Positions 1-12,336 are shown, counted from the stretch's first letter. The stretch is DNA of 27,480 nucleotides from Glomus cerebriforme (GCA_003550305.1 QKYT01000022.1:347332-374811); one strand, 5' to 3'. Program-made: numbers and translations. The notes: generated by a model not told the origin, from the sequence alone.

Positions 1-245
1 TAATGTATATAAACCCCTTAAAAAAAAATTCCAAAAACGTGCAATATATATGCCTAAGGGTCAGTTTTGAAATTCTAACATACAAACACTAGATAAAGCT
101 TGAAAGAAAATGAAAGAAAACGGTAAAAAAAAAGATTGGAGATTATTTGATCATCTAAATTATATTATTAATTGGTGTAACTTAGCGTAACTATATTCAA
201 ATCTTATGATCAACTATGCCAAAACTATGGATAAACCTATTATAG

Positions 246-360
246 AGGTTTTGGCAGTTTCGCAATTTTGACAGGTTTCGCAGTTTTGGCATTTCAGCGT
301 TTCGGCACTATATAAGAGGTTTCACCTTTCGGCATTAGGCCAAACAGGTTTCGGCAAGCA
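246..360. repeat. Degenerate short tandem repeat, TTTCGGCA-like
   Basis: About nine or ten imperfect copies of a 9-11 bp word (variants GTTTTGGCA, GTTTCGCAG, TTTCGGCA, GTTTCGGCA) lie almost back to back. This is clearly richer in G and C than its surroundings. No coding frame is apparent. It sits just upstream of the pogo-type transposase fragment and may be part of that element or an independent minisatellite. Confidence 0.55.
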
Positions 361-370
361 ACCTTAAACA

Positions 371-646
371 GAGGCTATTTTAAGTGATGATGACATCTTA
401 AATTTAATTCAGAAGGAAATATATGGAAGTGATAAAAATGATAATGATTCTGAAGAGGAAGAATTAACGCTAATTTCTTTGGATAGTGCAATAAAATCCA
501 TACAGAATTGGATTAAATTTTTTAAACAATAACAAATATGTAAATTTAAAGTAGAAGATATAGATATTTTTAAAAAATACTTAAATTTAATTAAGCAACT
601 TGAAAGAAAATCTTGAAAGCAAGTTGCAATTACTGATTTTTTTTAA
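371..646 (+). pseudogene. C-terminal fragment of a pogo/Tigger-type DDE transposase
   Basis: One frame runs from GAG at 371 to TAA at 644-646, interrupted by TAA (after a FFKQ-like peptide) and TGA (after LERKS). The peptide begins EAILSDDDILNLIQKEIYG, passes through an acidic DNDSEEEE stretch, continues with SAIKSIQNWIKFF and KYLNLIKQLER, and ends ITDFF. That order (acidic tail, helix with an aromatic FF, second helix, terminal DFF) resembles the C-terminal tail of fungal pogo/Tigger (CENP-B related) transposases as I remember them. The DDE core and the CENP-B DNA-binding domain are absent, so this is a 5'-truncated relic. A pogo-like terminal repeat follows at about 956-1012 in the expected position. 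Confidence 0.6.
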
Positions 647-955
647 TATTCAAACATTTAATAATATTAGTATAATACATATAATAACATTAATACATTT
701 AATATTTAGTATAATATATAGTAATAGTATAATATAATAATAATATTGAACTTCAATAATTATAATAAATACGATTAACTTGTCTTAAAAAAAAAAAAAA
801 TATAATAATAATATTTAATAACACTTGTAAATATTTTTTTTTTACTTTTAATAAATTGATAATATAATTTGTGATGTAAAACTCTATATAATCACTTTAC
901 ATGATTTTTAATATAGTGAGGATTATAGAAAGGTTACCTTTTTACAATAATACCT

Positions 956-1014
956 CTATACAATCACCAATTTTTGCAGAATTGAAGAGGTAATTATATG
1001 GAGGTCTGACTGTA
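956..1014 (+). repeat. Right terminal repeat of the pogo-like element with TA target
   Basis: The segment ends GGAGGTCTGACTG followed by TA. Read on the other strand it begins TA-CAGTCAGACCTCC, which fits the CAGT start and TA target of pogo/Tigger elements. The inner part (CTATACAATCACCAATTTTT) recurs in degenerate form near 3110-3170. No matching left end was found upstream of the transposase fragment, so the copy is probably truncated. Confidence 0.55.
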
Positions 1015-1814
1015 ATTTGAACACTTTGGCCAAAAAAAATAAGAAAGAAAACTTAAGTAAAATTATTCAGCAGGCATGAAAATAATTGCATATTAATTTT
1101 CATGATGCTAGTTCAAGTGATTATGAAGTTATGAATTTTTTTGTAATAATATTAAAGACATATTTTTGGCAAACATTTCATATTAATGTAATACTAATAA
1201 AATGCAATTATTAAATTCATTAAAAACTTTTATAAAAAAAAAAAACTTTAAAATTATTAATAAAAATGATTATCTATTTTTAGAAAAAATTATAGGGTTA
1301 AGTAATAAATTCATCCAAGGTGAAGAATAAATTTATCCTTAAATTTTTTTTAATATAAACTAGTCCATATATATTGTATTGCTAAAATTAGAATTTTTAC
1401 TTATTAAAAATTTTTTTTATTAAATTTAAATAAATTTAAATATAATTGAATCCCTATATAATCATCTCCTATATAATTTATAAGCATCTATTTTTATATA
1501 ACTAACTTAAAATTAGTTAAAAAAATCTTCTTTAATCACATATATATATATTATAATTACTATTACCAAAAATAATTGTAATATATATATTAGTTTTATT
1601 AATATAAAAATCCCTTTATAATCACATAATTTCTGATTGGCCATAAATTTTTAATAATCATTTATTTTGCACAGTATTTACTTCTAGTAAAAAATTTTTA
1701 CAAACTATTTTACAATAAAATTTTATAATTTATGTATAAATTATTGATTTAAAAATAATTATTTTTTAATTTATATATCTTTCTTTATAAAATTATCTTA
1801 TTTTATTTTTAATA
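1015..1814. other. AT-rich intergenic DNA with pogo-like terminal fragments
   Basis: No gene is seen. Short pieces such as CCCTATATAATCATCTCC (about 1451) and CCCTTTATAATCACATAA (about 1612) resemble the inner part of the pogo-like terminal repeat at 956-1014, so the tract is probably made of old terminal fragments and A/T runs. Confidence 0.4.
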
Positions 1815-3062
1815 TATAGTCCAGTGCAAAAAGATTTGTACACCAATAAAACACACCAATAAAAAAAATTTTATTTAATAATTTTTTTTTTAATTTAAAT
1901 AATATTAATACATATTGGAAAATATAAAAATGTGAAAATCCAATCAAATTACATGATTACCATCAGAACTATTATAATTGTCAATTTCATCATTAATTAA
2001 TTATGTGATTTCGTCAGACTCAAAAAATATTTTTTGGTATTTTTAATGCCTCTTTCAAAGCCCAATAATAACTTGTAAGGTAATTTTATATTTAAACTAG
2101 GTGTAACCTGTTACGTTATGCCAGGAAAGCAAAAAAAAAAATTACCATTGGTGATCTATTACAAAAAAAATTTTATAATTATTTACTACTAATTAGTATT
2201 AGTAAAATGTCAAATACCAAACTAAAAATAATTTTTTTTCATATTAGTAATTAATATGATCAAAAGGTCTTAACTTTTAAATATAGATAGGCACAGATTC
2301 GTCACATGCCGCACAATTTAAAGACTATTTATACAGGTTAATCTAAACATTAGGTTCTATAGGAATTTTTTTATTATAGATATAAATACATCTAGAAGTT
2401 TATTTTGAACAGATAAAAGGTGAAGATAATGGTAATGGAATGCAACATTACTTGGCGACTTGTAAAAGATATTTCTCTACTCTCTTTGGTCAAAATAGTA
2501 TCCTAAGTGGTATAATATTCATAGGAACTTCTATTTAGAAATGGTATATTATTGTTCAGAAAGACACTGTTTTAGGATAGGTGTTAAAAGATTTTCACCT
2601 GCTTTATTGGCATTTAGAATTTTCATACACAAAACCTCAGATATGTTTTTGTCAGATTCTAATATAAGTCTTCTGAGAACTTTGTGTGGTATAAATGTAT
2701 TATCACCATGGCTATTTCAGTCTAATATTATACTTCCAATTGTACCTTCTGATACACCTAACATCTTAGCAACTCACTTGCATAATGGTAACTTCTGAAG
2801 ATTTTCTCTTATAGACTTATTCTCCTTAAAGTAATTATGAATATTAATTCTTATCAATTTTTCATTATCTTTAGTGGTGCACCATTTTGTTTTAAGAAAG
2901 AAATATTAATAATATAATAAAAAAAACTTGTGAAAAAAATGTATTCGATTGTGTTCTAACAAATATTTTATTTTCAGCTCACTTTTTTTTTAGTAGTACA
3001 AAATTTTTCTTGGTGTAAATCTTTTTCTTTTTTGGCAGTATACAAATATTTTTGCGACTATA
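1815..3062. mobile_element. Degenerate Tc1/mariner-type element with TA-flanked inverted ends
   Basis: The left end reads TATAGTCCAGTGCAAAAAG then ATTTGTACACC (1815-1844). The right end (3034-3062), read in reverse, is TATAGTCGCAAAAATATTTG then TATACTGCC. The two match as inverted repeats apart from a 4-bp insertion (CAGT) and a few substitutions, and both are bounded by TA. A second copy of the inner motif (AAAAAGATTTACACC, reversed) lies at 3012-3026, like the doubled inner repeats of some Tc1-type ends. Inside is a minus-strand transposase relic lacking its catalytic half, so the roughly 1.25-kb element is a deleted, non-autonomous copy. Confidence 0.65.
2371..2896 (-). pseudogene. Truncated Tc1-like transposase (N-terminal DNA-binding part)
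   Basis: A single minus-strand frame is followed for about 170 codons despite six or more in-frame stops. Recognisable pieces are KTKWCTTKDNEKLIRINIHN, then a helix-turn-helix-like VAKMLGVSEGTIGSII, then VLRRLILESD, and late in the frame a linker ILYHLGYYFDQRE followed by a stop and RNIFYKSPSNVAF. The order (HTH, HTH, then the linker that precedes the first catalytic Asp) is that of Tc1/mariner transposases. The expected downstream DDE core is missing because the frame runs into the left end of the element. The accumulated stops show it is dead. I recall similar proteins from Rhizophagus genomes but cannot confirm the family here. Confidence 0.6.
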
Positions 3063-3800
3063 ATAATAAATATAATAAAGTTTTACTTCTATGTAATCAC
3101 ACTCCTATATAATTATATAATCACCAATTTTGATGTAATGGATTTGATGATTATAAAGAGATCTGATTATTTTTTATTAATAATATTTATAAATAGAATT
3201 AATTTAACAATTAATAGGAATTAATTTAAAAATAATAATGCTAGTATTTTTTTACTATTTGTAAAATTGTTTTTTTACTTATAAGTAGTAACTATATTTC
3301 TTTTTTATATTTTATAATTGTTATATTTTTTTTTATATTTAAAACATTTATTAAATAAAATAAAAAAAAGTATTTTTATAATAAAATCTTGTATATATTT
3401 TCATAAAATTTACCAAAATTTCTTTTACTAAAGATAAATATAAAATTATGTAATAAAAATCACATGATGTAGTGAATTTTATCTCCAGGTAAATTATTTT
3501 TAAATTAACCTCTAGTGAAATTCACTTCCAGTGAGCATCAAAATTACCTTTATAATTAATTAAATACTGTATATTAATTCAAAGTTATAAATTAAAGTAT
3601 TTATTAATAGTTAGGTAAAATTAAATCAACCTGTCTAAAATATTATTTTGTTTATAATTATAAATAAAAAGCCAAGAAATACGTCACACGCTAAGAATCT
3701 AATTTTAAAGTAGTTAGATTATAATTTCGCTAATGTCACAAAAATAAATGTATAAGCCGGTTTTTAAAGTTTTTTTCTAAATTTAAAAAAAAAATTTCCA
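3063..3800. other. AT-rich intergenic DNA and upstream region of the TLDc gene
   Basis: From about 3085 to 3170 there is a pogo-like terminal relic (TATAATCACCAATTTTGATG ... AAGAGATCTGATTA). The rest is AT-rich with no open frame. A TATAAG at 3751-3756 lies 45 bp before the TLDc start codon and is the only promoter-like word I can point to. Confidence 0.4.
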
Positions 3801-5198
3801 ATGTCTAATAACTTGCATGAATCAGAATCATTATCTTCGACAACTCAATTAATTGATTTCAATAATAATAACCTACCTAATTATAATAACCCACCTAATT
3901 ATCGTAGGACTCAGTCTGCCTTTTATTCTACTCAACCAGAGTCCTCGTTAAAGTCTCGAGTAAAAGGTCTTCAAAGAAGATCCACAACGGGATCGTTTTA
4001 CGATAAGAGTTCTACTACTCTTTTTTGGGATTTGGTTGGTAGAGAAAACTACACTACTTCTTTGAACAATTCTCCTGTTCTTTGTAATAGTTCTTCACCA
4101 CCGACGGAATATTATTTTGGGTTTGGCACGTATTTTGTCAATAAAATTGGTTCGTTGTCTCTGAGATCCAAACTTTTCCCGCGAACTGTACCTACTATGA
4201 TTCCAAAGAGCGGTGATAGTTCAATTAATTTATTAACAACAAAATTTAAAGGTTTGCGCTCCTCTCCGACAAGTATTACTAGAATGTTTTTAGGTAGTTT
4301 AGATAAAAATGCGCAGAAAAACAGTACCCCTTCTGTGCCACAAGAAGAGCAACAAGAACCAAGAAAACCACTGATGGTTCCTATTGAACTTCGTGGTAGA
4401 AAAGCAGATACTGAACCTGTATTAGATATTGATATGGCTGAACAGGTATATTAATAGAAAAGTAAATCAAATAAATGAATAAATCAACACTTAATTGTGT
4501 TAGAATTTTAGATACGTCAACAACTTCCAAGACGTGTACGATTGGCTCCAAGTTGGAATTTGCTATATAGTCTTGATCAGGATGGTACGAGTATGACTAC
4601 AATGTATCATAAAGTAAAAGATAAAGGACCCTTAATACTGGTAATAAAAGACATGGATGAACAGGTTGGTAATAAACCAATCTTTTTCGATCCACGTCTA
4701 TGTTTGGAATTTCTTGATTTCTTATTTTATTTCATTACATAGGTTTTTGGTGCGTTTGTTAGCGAATCATTAAAGCAGCGTCCTTCTTATTATGGAACCG
4801 GAGAATGGTGAGAAATATTTTGCGTTTTCCAAATATGAGATATATTTATGATAACCTTTCTTTTTTAGTTTCTTGTGGAAATACATGCATCCAAAAGAAG
4901 GTGAGACATTTCCACCTAAAGTACGATTTTATTTATGGACTGGAAGAAATGAATATATGATATTGAGTGAACATGATTATTTAGCAATTGGTGGAGGGTA
5001 AGTAAAAGAATTCATTTATTATAAAAATATTCTTTAACTAATAAGTTTGATTTTTTCAGTGATGGAAGGGTTGGTTTATGGATAGATTCAGATCTTGAAA
5101 AAGGATCCTCAACAAGATGTGACACTTTTGATAATGAAGTCTTATCTTCAACTCCTGAATTTGATTGTATGGGTTTTGAAGTATGGGGTTTCAGTTGA
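3801..5198 (+). CDS. TLDc-domain protein (OXR1/TLD family)
   Basis: Five exons (3801-4445, 4512-4664, 4743-4807, 4869-4997, 5060-5198) join without a frame break to 376 aa. All introns are GT-AG and 62-78 bp long. Residues 1-215 (exon 1) are a Ser/Asn/Pro-rich, probably disordered leader with no recognised motif. Residues about 220-376 form a TLDc domain: LLYSLDQDGTSM, GPLILVIKD, FGAFVSESLK, YYGTGECFLW, YLAIGGGDGRVGLWIDSDL, then TFDNEVLSS and the terminal GFEVWGFS. TLDc proteins (OXR1, NCOA7, fungal Oxr1) are linked to oxidative-stress resistance and bind the vacuolar proton ATPase, promoting its disassembly. That role is inferred from the family. The start is the first ATG of the long exon and follows a TATAAG by 45 bp. 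Two AATAAA words lie at about 5243-5254. Confidence 0.9.
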
Positions 5199-5242
5199 AT
5201 AAGCTTTTCTACTTCTCATCCTCAAAATGGCAAGGAGGCAAG

Positions 5243-5254
5243 AATAAAAATAAA
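5243..5254 (+). terminator. Polyadenylation signals of the TLDc gene
   Basis: Two adjacent AATAAA hexamers occur 45-51 bp after the TGA stop, on the sense strand. This is a likely 3'-end signal. The cleavage site itself is not visible. Confidence 0.5.
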
Positions 5255-5850
5255 ACTCTGTATTAATATTTATTATGTATAAAATATAACAATAGCAAAT
5301 TCTTTAAAAAAGTATTGGTTTAGAATGTAAACTATTCAGACGAAGAGGACATAAATATCTTTTTAGATTATTTATTTTATTCGCTTTTGCAAAAATTGTA
5401 TTTAATGTATAAAAGAAGTATAAAAAAATTTTATTAAAACTAATTTTTTTTACTAATATATCTTCAGATAAAAAAAAAAATTTAGAAATATTAAATTAAT
5501 TTTAATTGTTGAATTAAAGACGCATTTAAAGCTTTTTATGAGCTGGCTTATGATCAAATTCAGGAATGGAATAAATTTTTATTTTATTAAAAAACTAGAT
5601 ATTATCAATAATAATTTCATTTATTTCACAATCTACCATTATAAATGTTCAATCCTGCTGTTGCTAAATGTTATAATAAACTTTTTAATCAAAAGGGAAG
5701 TTTAGGTGTTCTTATACAAATACTTGGAAATTTAATGTATTATTTAACTTATTATTATTATAATAATGTGATTTCTACAATTTACAAAGTTTTTAATAAT
5801 ATTTGAATATAATTTATATAATTTATTTGTCAAACTACATAGTTTTGGCA
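5255..5850. other. Convergent intergenic region
   Basis: It separates the TLDc gene (+) from the xylulokinase (-), which converge. It is AT-rich with no open frame of note. A minus-strand AATAAA (TTTATT at 5822-5827) lies 24 bp beyond the kinase stop and may be its poly(A) signal. Confidence 0.5.
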
Positions 5851-7778
5851 TCATAATTGACTTTGAATCACTAATTTTTCCAATTCTTGATAATTTTCAA
5901 TCATATTATCATAAAACTTTGTATTTTCAAATTTAGGCATAGTAACAGGTAAATAATTCCCTTCAATTTCATCATAATTCAAATTAGTTGTATTTTTGAA
6001 TTCTTGCTTCAAAAAAGCCATTCTAGCTTTGACTGCAGCTCCCATAGAAGCGGAATTTCCTCCTTTCCCTTCGCTTTTGATTCTCCAGACTTGAGTCCCA
6101 AAAACATCTGCTAAAACTTTTACGATTTGATCATTTTTGCTTGCACCTCCCACAACAATTAATTTTTGTATTTTTTCTTTGTCCCTTCTTAATAATTTAT
6201 TTATTCTTAATTTCATTGAAAGAAATTGCGATTCAATAATTGCTCTTACATTATGATTTGGATCATCAAATTCTTTTACTAATTTATTATTATCAAATCT
6301 AAAAATTCCTTTTGCAAATGGAATAATTTCTTGTAAAAGAAAATAAAATCCTATTTTTGATTTAATCGGTTTGGATGTATCTAAAATATTGTTAAATCTT
6401 TTCCATGACGCATCTTTGGTATAAATATCACGTATATATTCACGTGTCAGACTTCCGTTTTTATAGCATAGCATTGAAAAATAGGAAGTTGGCATTATTG
6501 GATGACATAATGTGTGAGATTCTGATGTTGGGGATGGTTGAGAAGTATAAAGTAAAACTGTATCCGAAGTTCCAAGAGAAATTACAATATTTCCAGGCTT
6601 AATATTAAAAGATAATAATGTAGCCGGATTGTCGCCAGTAAATGGAATTATTTTACAATCTAATTGTATAAATATACAAATTAGGCAGACAATATATATG
6701 TATGACGCGTAATATTCGAATATAAATTTAAATTTACCTTTATTAAATCCGTATCTTTTAACAAAATATTCGTGCACATTCCCTAAAATTTTTAATCCGT
6801 CGATTTCGGGTTCGCCAAGTTTTTCTTTTAATTTTCTTCCAGCACCACAACTACATATATGCAATAATTTATCTTCCCATTTTTTAGTGTGAATATTTAA
6901 TAAATTCATTCCTGAACCATCTGAAATGTCTATAGGCGCGTAATGGCCGAGAAATAAAGTGGCGAGAAATGAACTAACTAAAGAAATTCGCGAAGTCTGA
7001 GAAAATGCGGTCGGATTTGTTTTACAAATCTTGGATAAAATAAAATAACATGATCATCTTGATTTTAAACTATGTTACGACTGTGAAATTAAAAAATTAC
7101 CTTTGCAATTTGATTTCCAGTAAATCTTTCGTATGCTTTGGATCCTGTTAAGTTTACTAAAACTTCAGCACCACCGATTAACTCTTCTAATTGGTGACAC
7201 TGTTCTGATGTACTTGAATCTTGCCAAGTTGGGGATTGTTGAACCGAGAATGCATTTTTTAGTTGATGTGCGAGAGGTTGAGAGGGATCAAGTGAAGATA
7301 GTAAAGATGGAGCAATATGTGACCAATAAATGCTCCCGTGTTGCTGTTATTTAAGAGAAAATAATGAACTAACGAAATTGAAATGACAATTATATGTTTC
7401 GAAAATAATATATTTACTTGTCCAGCTCCAGATATCATTCGGACTTTCCCAAATGGAAATTCTTTGATTTTGAGCTTTTGGAGGAGTATGTCTAATGATT
7501 CCACCCACATTAATGTTGGACAAGTTACAGTTTCTCCATTCGATATCACGCCATTACGAGTCCTAAATTTACAGGGAAATAAAGGAATTAAAGGTTGATA
7601 AATCATTTTTTTTAAAAGTACTTTTAATAATATACCCATAATGCGGCAATTCTTTATCAAAATGTACAATGTCTTCAAAAACAATTTTATATGTATCTTC
7701 AATCGCTGTAAGTTTCAACTGTTGAGTTGATAAATCGAAACCAATGTATAAGTTAGATAAATCATCAAATTCTGACAT
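5851..7778 (-). CDS. Xylulokinase (FGGY carbohydrate kinase)
   Basis: Five exons on the minus strand (7636-7778, 7418-7562, 7101-7343, 6738-7029, 5851-6659) give an open 543-aa frame, close to the length of eukaryotic xylulokinases. It phosphorylates D-xylulose to xylulose 5-phosphate in the cytosol, feeding the pentose phosphate pathway. Visible marks are the N-terminal nucleotide-binding strand YIGFDLSTQQLKLTA, DKELPHYGTRNGV, substrate-site SGAGQQHGSIYW (about 91-102), DISDGSGMNLL with the likely catalytic Asp near 214, FTGDNPATL (about 281-289), phosphate-binding SLGTSDT (about 302-308), and VVGGASKN (about 443-450). Introns are 71-78 bp. The start ATG at 7778 opens MSEFDD just before the first beta strand; an upstream in-frame TTG at 7820 is unnecessary. 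It is divergent from the ABC transporter. Confidence 0.93.
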
Positions 7779-8065
7779 TTTTTTATCAGTGCGAAAGAAA
7801 TCTAAGATGTGGCCGACCAATCGTATAGCACGGGTAATGGCAATTCTTAATCAAGTAATTTAGGCGTGATCGGATTAAATATTGAAATATGACACAAAAT
7901 TAGCCTTTTTTCACGAGGGCGTGTTTGTTTTTGATTACTATATTATATATATTATATCAACAACTTTTTAATTTTTTCTGTTACTGCATTCTTTCATATT
8001 TCATTTAATTTTTGAATGCAAACAGTTTTAGATCAATAATTTATTTTATTTAAGTAGAAATAATA
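7779..8065. promoter_or_regulatory. Shared divergent promoter region (xylulokinase / ABC transporter)
   Basis: Only 287 bp separate the two start codons, so both promoters and 5' UTRs must lie here or overlap. The kinase-proximal half is relatively GC-containing (GGCGTGATCGG near 7862, GAGGGCGTG near 7915). The transporter-proximal half is AT-rich with a TATA-like tract TATTATATATATTATAT at about 7940-7956. No operator of known identity is recognised. Confidence 0.6.
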
Positions 8066-11000
8066 ATGTTTTATTTACACAAGAGTTGGCATAGTCCAAT
8101 AGTTTTTATTTTACTTTGGCTAATTTGTGCTGTAATGTCAACACAAGAAACACAGCAATATGTAAATACAATGCGTGCAATTTATTTCCCTCAGCAACGT
8201 TCGCCTCTTGAAATCAAAGACGAACCTAAACAACCGGAATGTCCCCCTTGTTTCAATTGCCACCTTCCTGCTTTTCAGTGTTCTCATTTTACAAGCTGTA
8301 ATGATTATGATGGGAAATGCATGTGTCTACCTGGATTTGGTGGAGAGGATTGTTCTAAGCCTGTTTGCAATTCTTTAGCCGATGGAAATAACCGTCGTTC
8401 GCGTGGAAAAGATGAAATATGTGAATGCTCTGAAGGCTGGGAAGGAATAAATTGCAATGGTTGGTTTTATGAGTTTTGTGAGTTTAATTATCGACTTGAT
8501 AAACTGATAATTTATTAAATTTAGTATGTAAAACTGATTCTGCTTGTGATCCGATTGTGCCTACTAAACAAAATGGCACATGTTATAAGGGAGGATTGAC
8601 TGTTTATGAGAATTTTCAGTATTGTGACGTAAAAAGTTTGTATTCATTTTTTGTTTTTTTCGAACATATTTAGTAATATATAACTGAATATATTTGATTG
8701 AATACTTCTAGACAGGAAAATTCTTGATATGCTTCCTGATCAACCTCCTCAGGTTACTTTTTCTTGTAACCGCAAGAAAGAGACATGCGATTTTCAATGT
8801 AATTATATTAATTATAAATTGAGTCATCTTTTATATTTTTAAATTAATCTATTTTTATGTTAAAATAGTTTGGATTAATCAAACAGAGTCGTTTTTCTGT
8901 CACTTGGATGAGTGTTCTTTTGATCAAGAAATAACTCAAGACAAAAATATAACCCAATATAATTGCGAAAAAATAAAATGTGAATGTATGGCTGGAGAAA
9001 TGTTGTGCGGAAAAGATGGTAGTATTGGTATGTATTAATTTATAAATTTTTTATGATTGAGTTTTAATAATAATAATATTTATCTTTATAATTGTTATTT
9101 ATAAGATCTATCCGAGTGGTTAGTAGAAGAAATAAAGGGACCTGCAGAATTTAAATGTTATAATCCCAATGACTGCCGTTTTTCTGGTATAATAATTTCC
9201 ACAAATTTGTTTCAATTTGCTTTATTAGACTTTAATATAAATTGATACATTTTATTGTTTATTAGAACCTAATATGAATGCACTTATTTTGCAAATTTTT
9301 GGTGATAGATATATTTCATTAGATTGTAGAAGTGGTGAATGTCTTCATTATAGTGAAGTTCCAGGATTTGAAGTAAGATTCAAAGGTTCGATTTATTAAA
9401 GATCACGTAAGTTAATTTATTTCTAATATTTAATTATATGTTAATAGAGACCACGTCCACCAAACAATACAAATATGATAATAGTATCTGTGTTTGCAGT
9501 GCTTACATTTGTTGCTGGTATTTTTGCAGGTAATATTAAATTTTATATTGTTTGAATGAGAATGAGAATGATAAAATATATTGACGATAAAATTAATTAT
9601 TTAAAGCTGTATTTTACCTGTCTCGTAATTGGATAACTCCATCGTCTATTATATCTCTCCCTGATGATGAGGGTTCGCATCTCATGGCTAATCATATACC
9701 AGCCGAATTACTCTTCCAGGACATCAGTTATTATATTGGTGATAAACAAGTTCTCCATTCAATTCATGGAGTAGTCAAACCAGGAGAGGTTATGGCCATT
9801 ATGGGTGGTTCTGGAGCTGGTAAAACAAGTTTCTTGGACATTCTTGCACGAAAGAATAAAGCTGGTAGAATCAGAGGAAAAACATTAGTCAATGGACAGC
9901 TTGTAGATGACGTAACATTTAAAAATGTAGTTGGGTATGTGATTTTTATTAATTTTTATTTATATGACATTTATTATTTTGCTAACTCATAATTATTTCA
10001 GTTATGTTGATCAAGAGGACCATCTTTTACCTACTTTGACTGTTTATGAGACTATTTTGTATTCTGCGCTTTTACGGTTGCCCCGCGAAATGAGTTTCGA
10101 AGCCAAAAATTTTAGAGTTATGGAGACTATGAGCGAATTGGGAATCTTAGGAATTAAAGATTCTAGGATAGGTGATGCCGGTAAGATATAACTAAGAATT
10201 TAATGTACTTCTTATCTTGTGATTTTTGTTGAAATATTGTAAACCTCATTTCAACCTCAACAGTACCAACCGGTTTTCATAAAAAACAGGTGCAAGATCA
10301 ATTTCTGGCGGAGAAAAGCGTCGTGTATCAATTGCTTGCGAATTAGTTACTTCTCCGTCAATTTTATTCCTTGACGAACCAACTTCTGGATTAGATGCAT
10401 ATAATGCATATAATGTGGTTGAATGTCTAGTTACACTCGCAAGAAATTACAATCGTACAGTTATTTGTACAATTCATCAACCCAGAAGTAATATTTTTGC
10501 GTTATTTGATCAATTAGTGTTACTTGCTAATGGTTATATGGTATATTCTGGAGAAGCAAGTAAATGCCATACATACTTTGAGAGCATAGGCCATAAATGT
10601 CCTCCCGGTTTCAATATTGCAGATTATCTAGGTATTTTAAGTTCTGTTTCCTAATTCAAAATTATACTCATTGTTATTATTTGAATCTACTAAATGATTA
10701 TGATTATTAGTTGATTTGACCATGTACGCAGTTAAACCACACAATTCTAACGATGAATATGATGATACGGAAAGTATTGACGGAATTTCTTCAGCTCTTT
10801 CACTTCCAATCATTTCTCCTGAAAGTCGTCCAATGCTTAGAAGTCGTGTTTCTATTCATGATATTCAAGATTCAGAGTTGTACAGACCGCAAACCCGTTC
10901 AGCTCAAGAAGATGATGGTGTTTTTGAATTGAACAGTCGTGATAGACAAAGTGATGATACCATTAATATTGATATGAATAATAGAATGACTGGTCACTTG

Positions 11001-12336
11001 AAAATGTTAGTTGATGGATATAATAGGAGTTTAATTGCTCTTGGAATAAAAGATGAAATCAATCGTGCTGAAACAAAGTGAGTAGAATGATGATACTTTA
11101 ATAGTAAGACAATGTTATGTTTACACTTTATTAAACTGCTTTTCTTTAATTTGTTATAGTAGTGAACGGGGTCAACCTTTATTAACTGAAAATCCCACAA
11201 TCAAATCTCATCTTCGCGCTTCGTGGTACACTCAATTCCGTATTCTTTCTGATCGCACATTCAAAAACCTATATAGAAATCCAATGTTAATGCTTACACA
11301 TTATTGTATCAGTGTTTATTTAGCACGTGAGTAATCCTTATTTTTTTTTAAAAAAAAATATTCATATACTCATTCGATTCATTTTTTTTTAGTTCTCTGC
11401 GGCTCATTGTTTTATAAGGTTACAAATGATATTGCAGGGTTCCAAAATCGGATGGGTGTGTTATTTTTTATGTGTGCACTTTTTGGATTTGGATGTTTGA
11501 GTTCATTACACGTCTTTGCAACAGAAAGAATATTATTTGTAAAAGAACGAGCAAATGGATATTATGCTCCAATCACATATTTTGCGTCAAAGGTAAATAA
11601 TTAATATAGCAAATTGTTCTTTGTGTAAATAGACAACTAATATTTATTTACTTTATAGGTTTTGTTTGATATTATTCCATTACGTGTAGTGCCTCCTATT
11701 CTTATGGGAGTTATTATATATCATATGGTAGGATTGGTTGACGGTGCTGCAGAATTTTTCAAATTCTTGCTGGTACTAGTTTTATTCAATCTTACTGCAG
11801 CAAGCATATGCCTATGTATCGGAATTCTCTTTAAGGAAATAGGGGTAGCAAGTTTATTAAGCAGTTTAGTTATGTTATTCAGTATGTTGTTTGGCGGCTT
11901 ACTTTTAAATAAAGGTATGATAAATTTATATTTGAAATTATTTTGCATATTAACATTATTAAAATATATTTGTGTATATTTTTTTTTTTCATTTTGATTA
12001 GATTCAATTCCAGAATATTTGTCTTGGTTAAAAAATCTTTCATTCTTCAATTATGCGTTTGAAGCATTAATTGTTAATGAAGTAGTTTATTTAACATTAA
12101 CTGAAGAAAAATACGGATTACAAATTGATGTAAGTATAAAGGAAATATTTATTTATTTAACATTATTTTCTAATCAAAAATTTCTTTAATAGGTACCTGG
12201 AGCGACTATTTTATCAACATTTGGATTTGATGCATCAGCCTATTGGTTAGATGTAGTAAAATTAACTATAATGTTTGGCTCATTTATAGTACTTTCATTT
12301 ACTTGTTTACAACTTTTTGTAAAAGAAAAACGATAA
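8066..12336 (+). CDS. ABCG-type half transporter with cysteine-rich EGF-like domain (Adp1-like)
   Basis: Sixteen exons join to an open frame of 1043 aa, close to yeast Adp1. Exons: 8066-8459, 8525-8635, 8712-8798, 8869-9027, 9106-9186, 9266-9372, 9448-9529, 9607-9934, 10002-10180, 10290-10631, 10711-11077, 11160-11326, 11393-11592, 11659-11914, 12002-12129, 12193-12336. Order: signal peptide ([12 protein letters not shown]), Cys-rich lumenal region with EGF-like [12 protein letters not shown] and [12 protein letters not shown], membrane helix (about 323-345), nucleotide-binding domain with Walker [10 protein letters not shown] (about 405-413), Q-loop VDQED, signature SISGGEKRR, Walker [13 protein letters not shown] and H-loop TIHQPRS, acidic Ser-rich linker (about 623-745), then six hydrophobic segments. 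All ATPase motifs are intact. ABCG half transporters dimerise; the substrate is unknown. Confidence 0.92.

Noticed and set aside
4542..4742. Separate 66-aa ORF within the TLDc gene
   Set aside because: It is exon 2 read through into intron 2. Splicing at 4665-4742 restores the TLDc domain.
6405..6602. Plus-strand ORF opposite the xylulokinase
   Set aside because: It is antisense to a conserved kinase exon and has no motif of its own.
7569..7820. Extended N-terminus of the xylulokinase starting at 7820
   Set aside because: The codon at 7820 is TTG. The ATG at 7778 gives a normal-length kinase starting just before its first nucleotide-binding strand.
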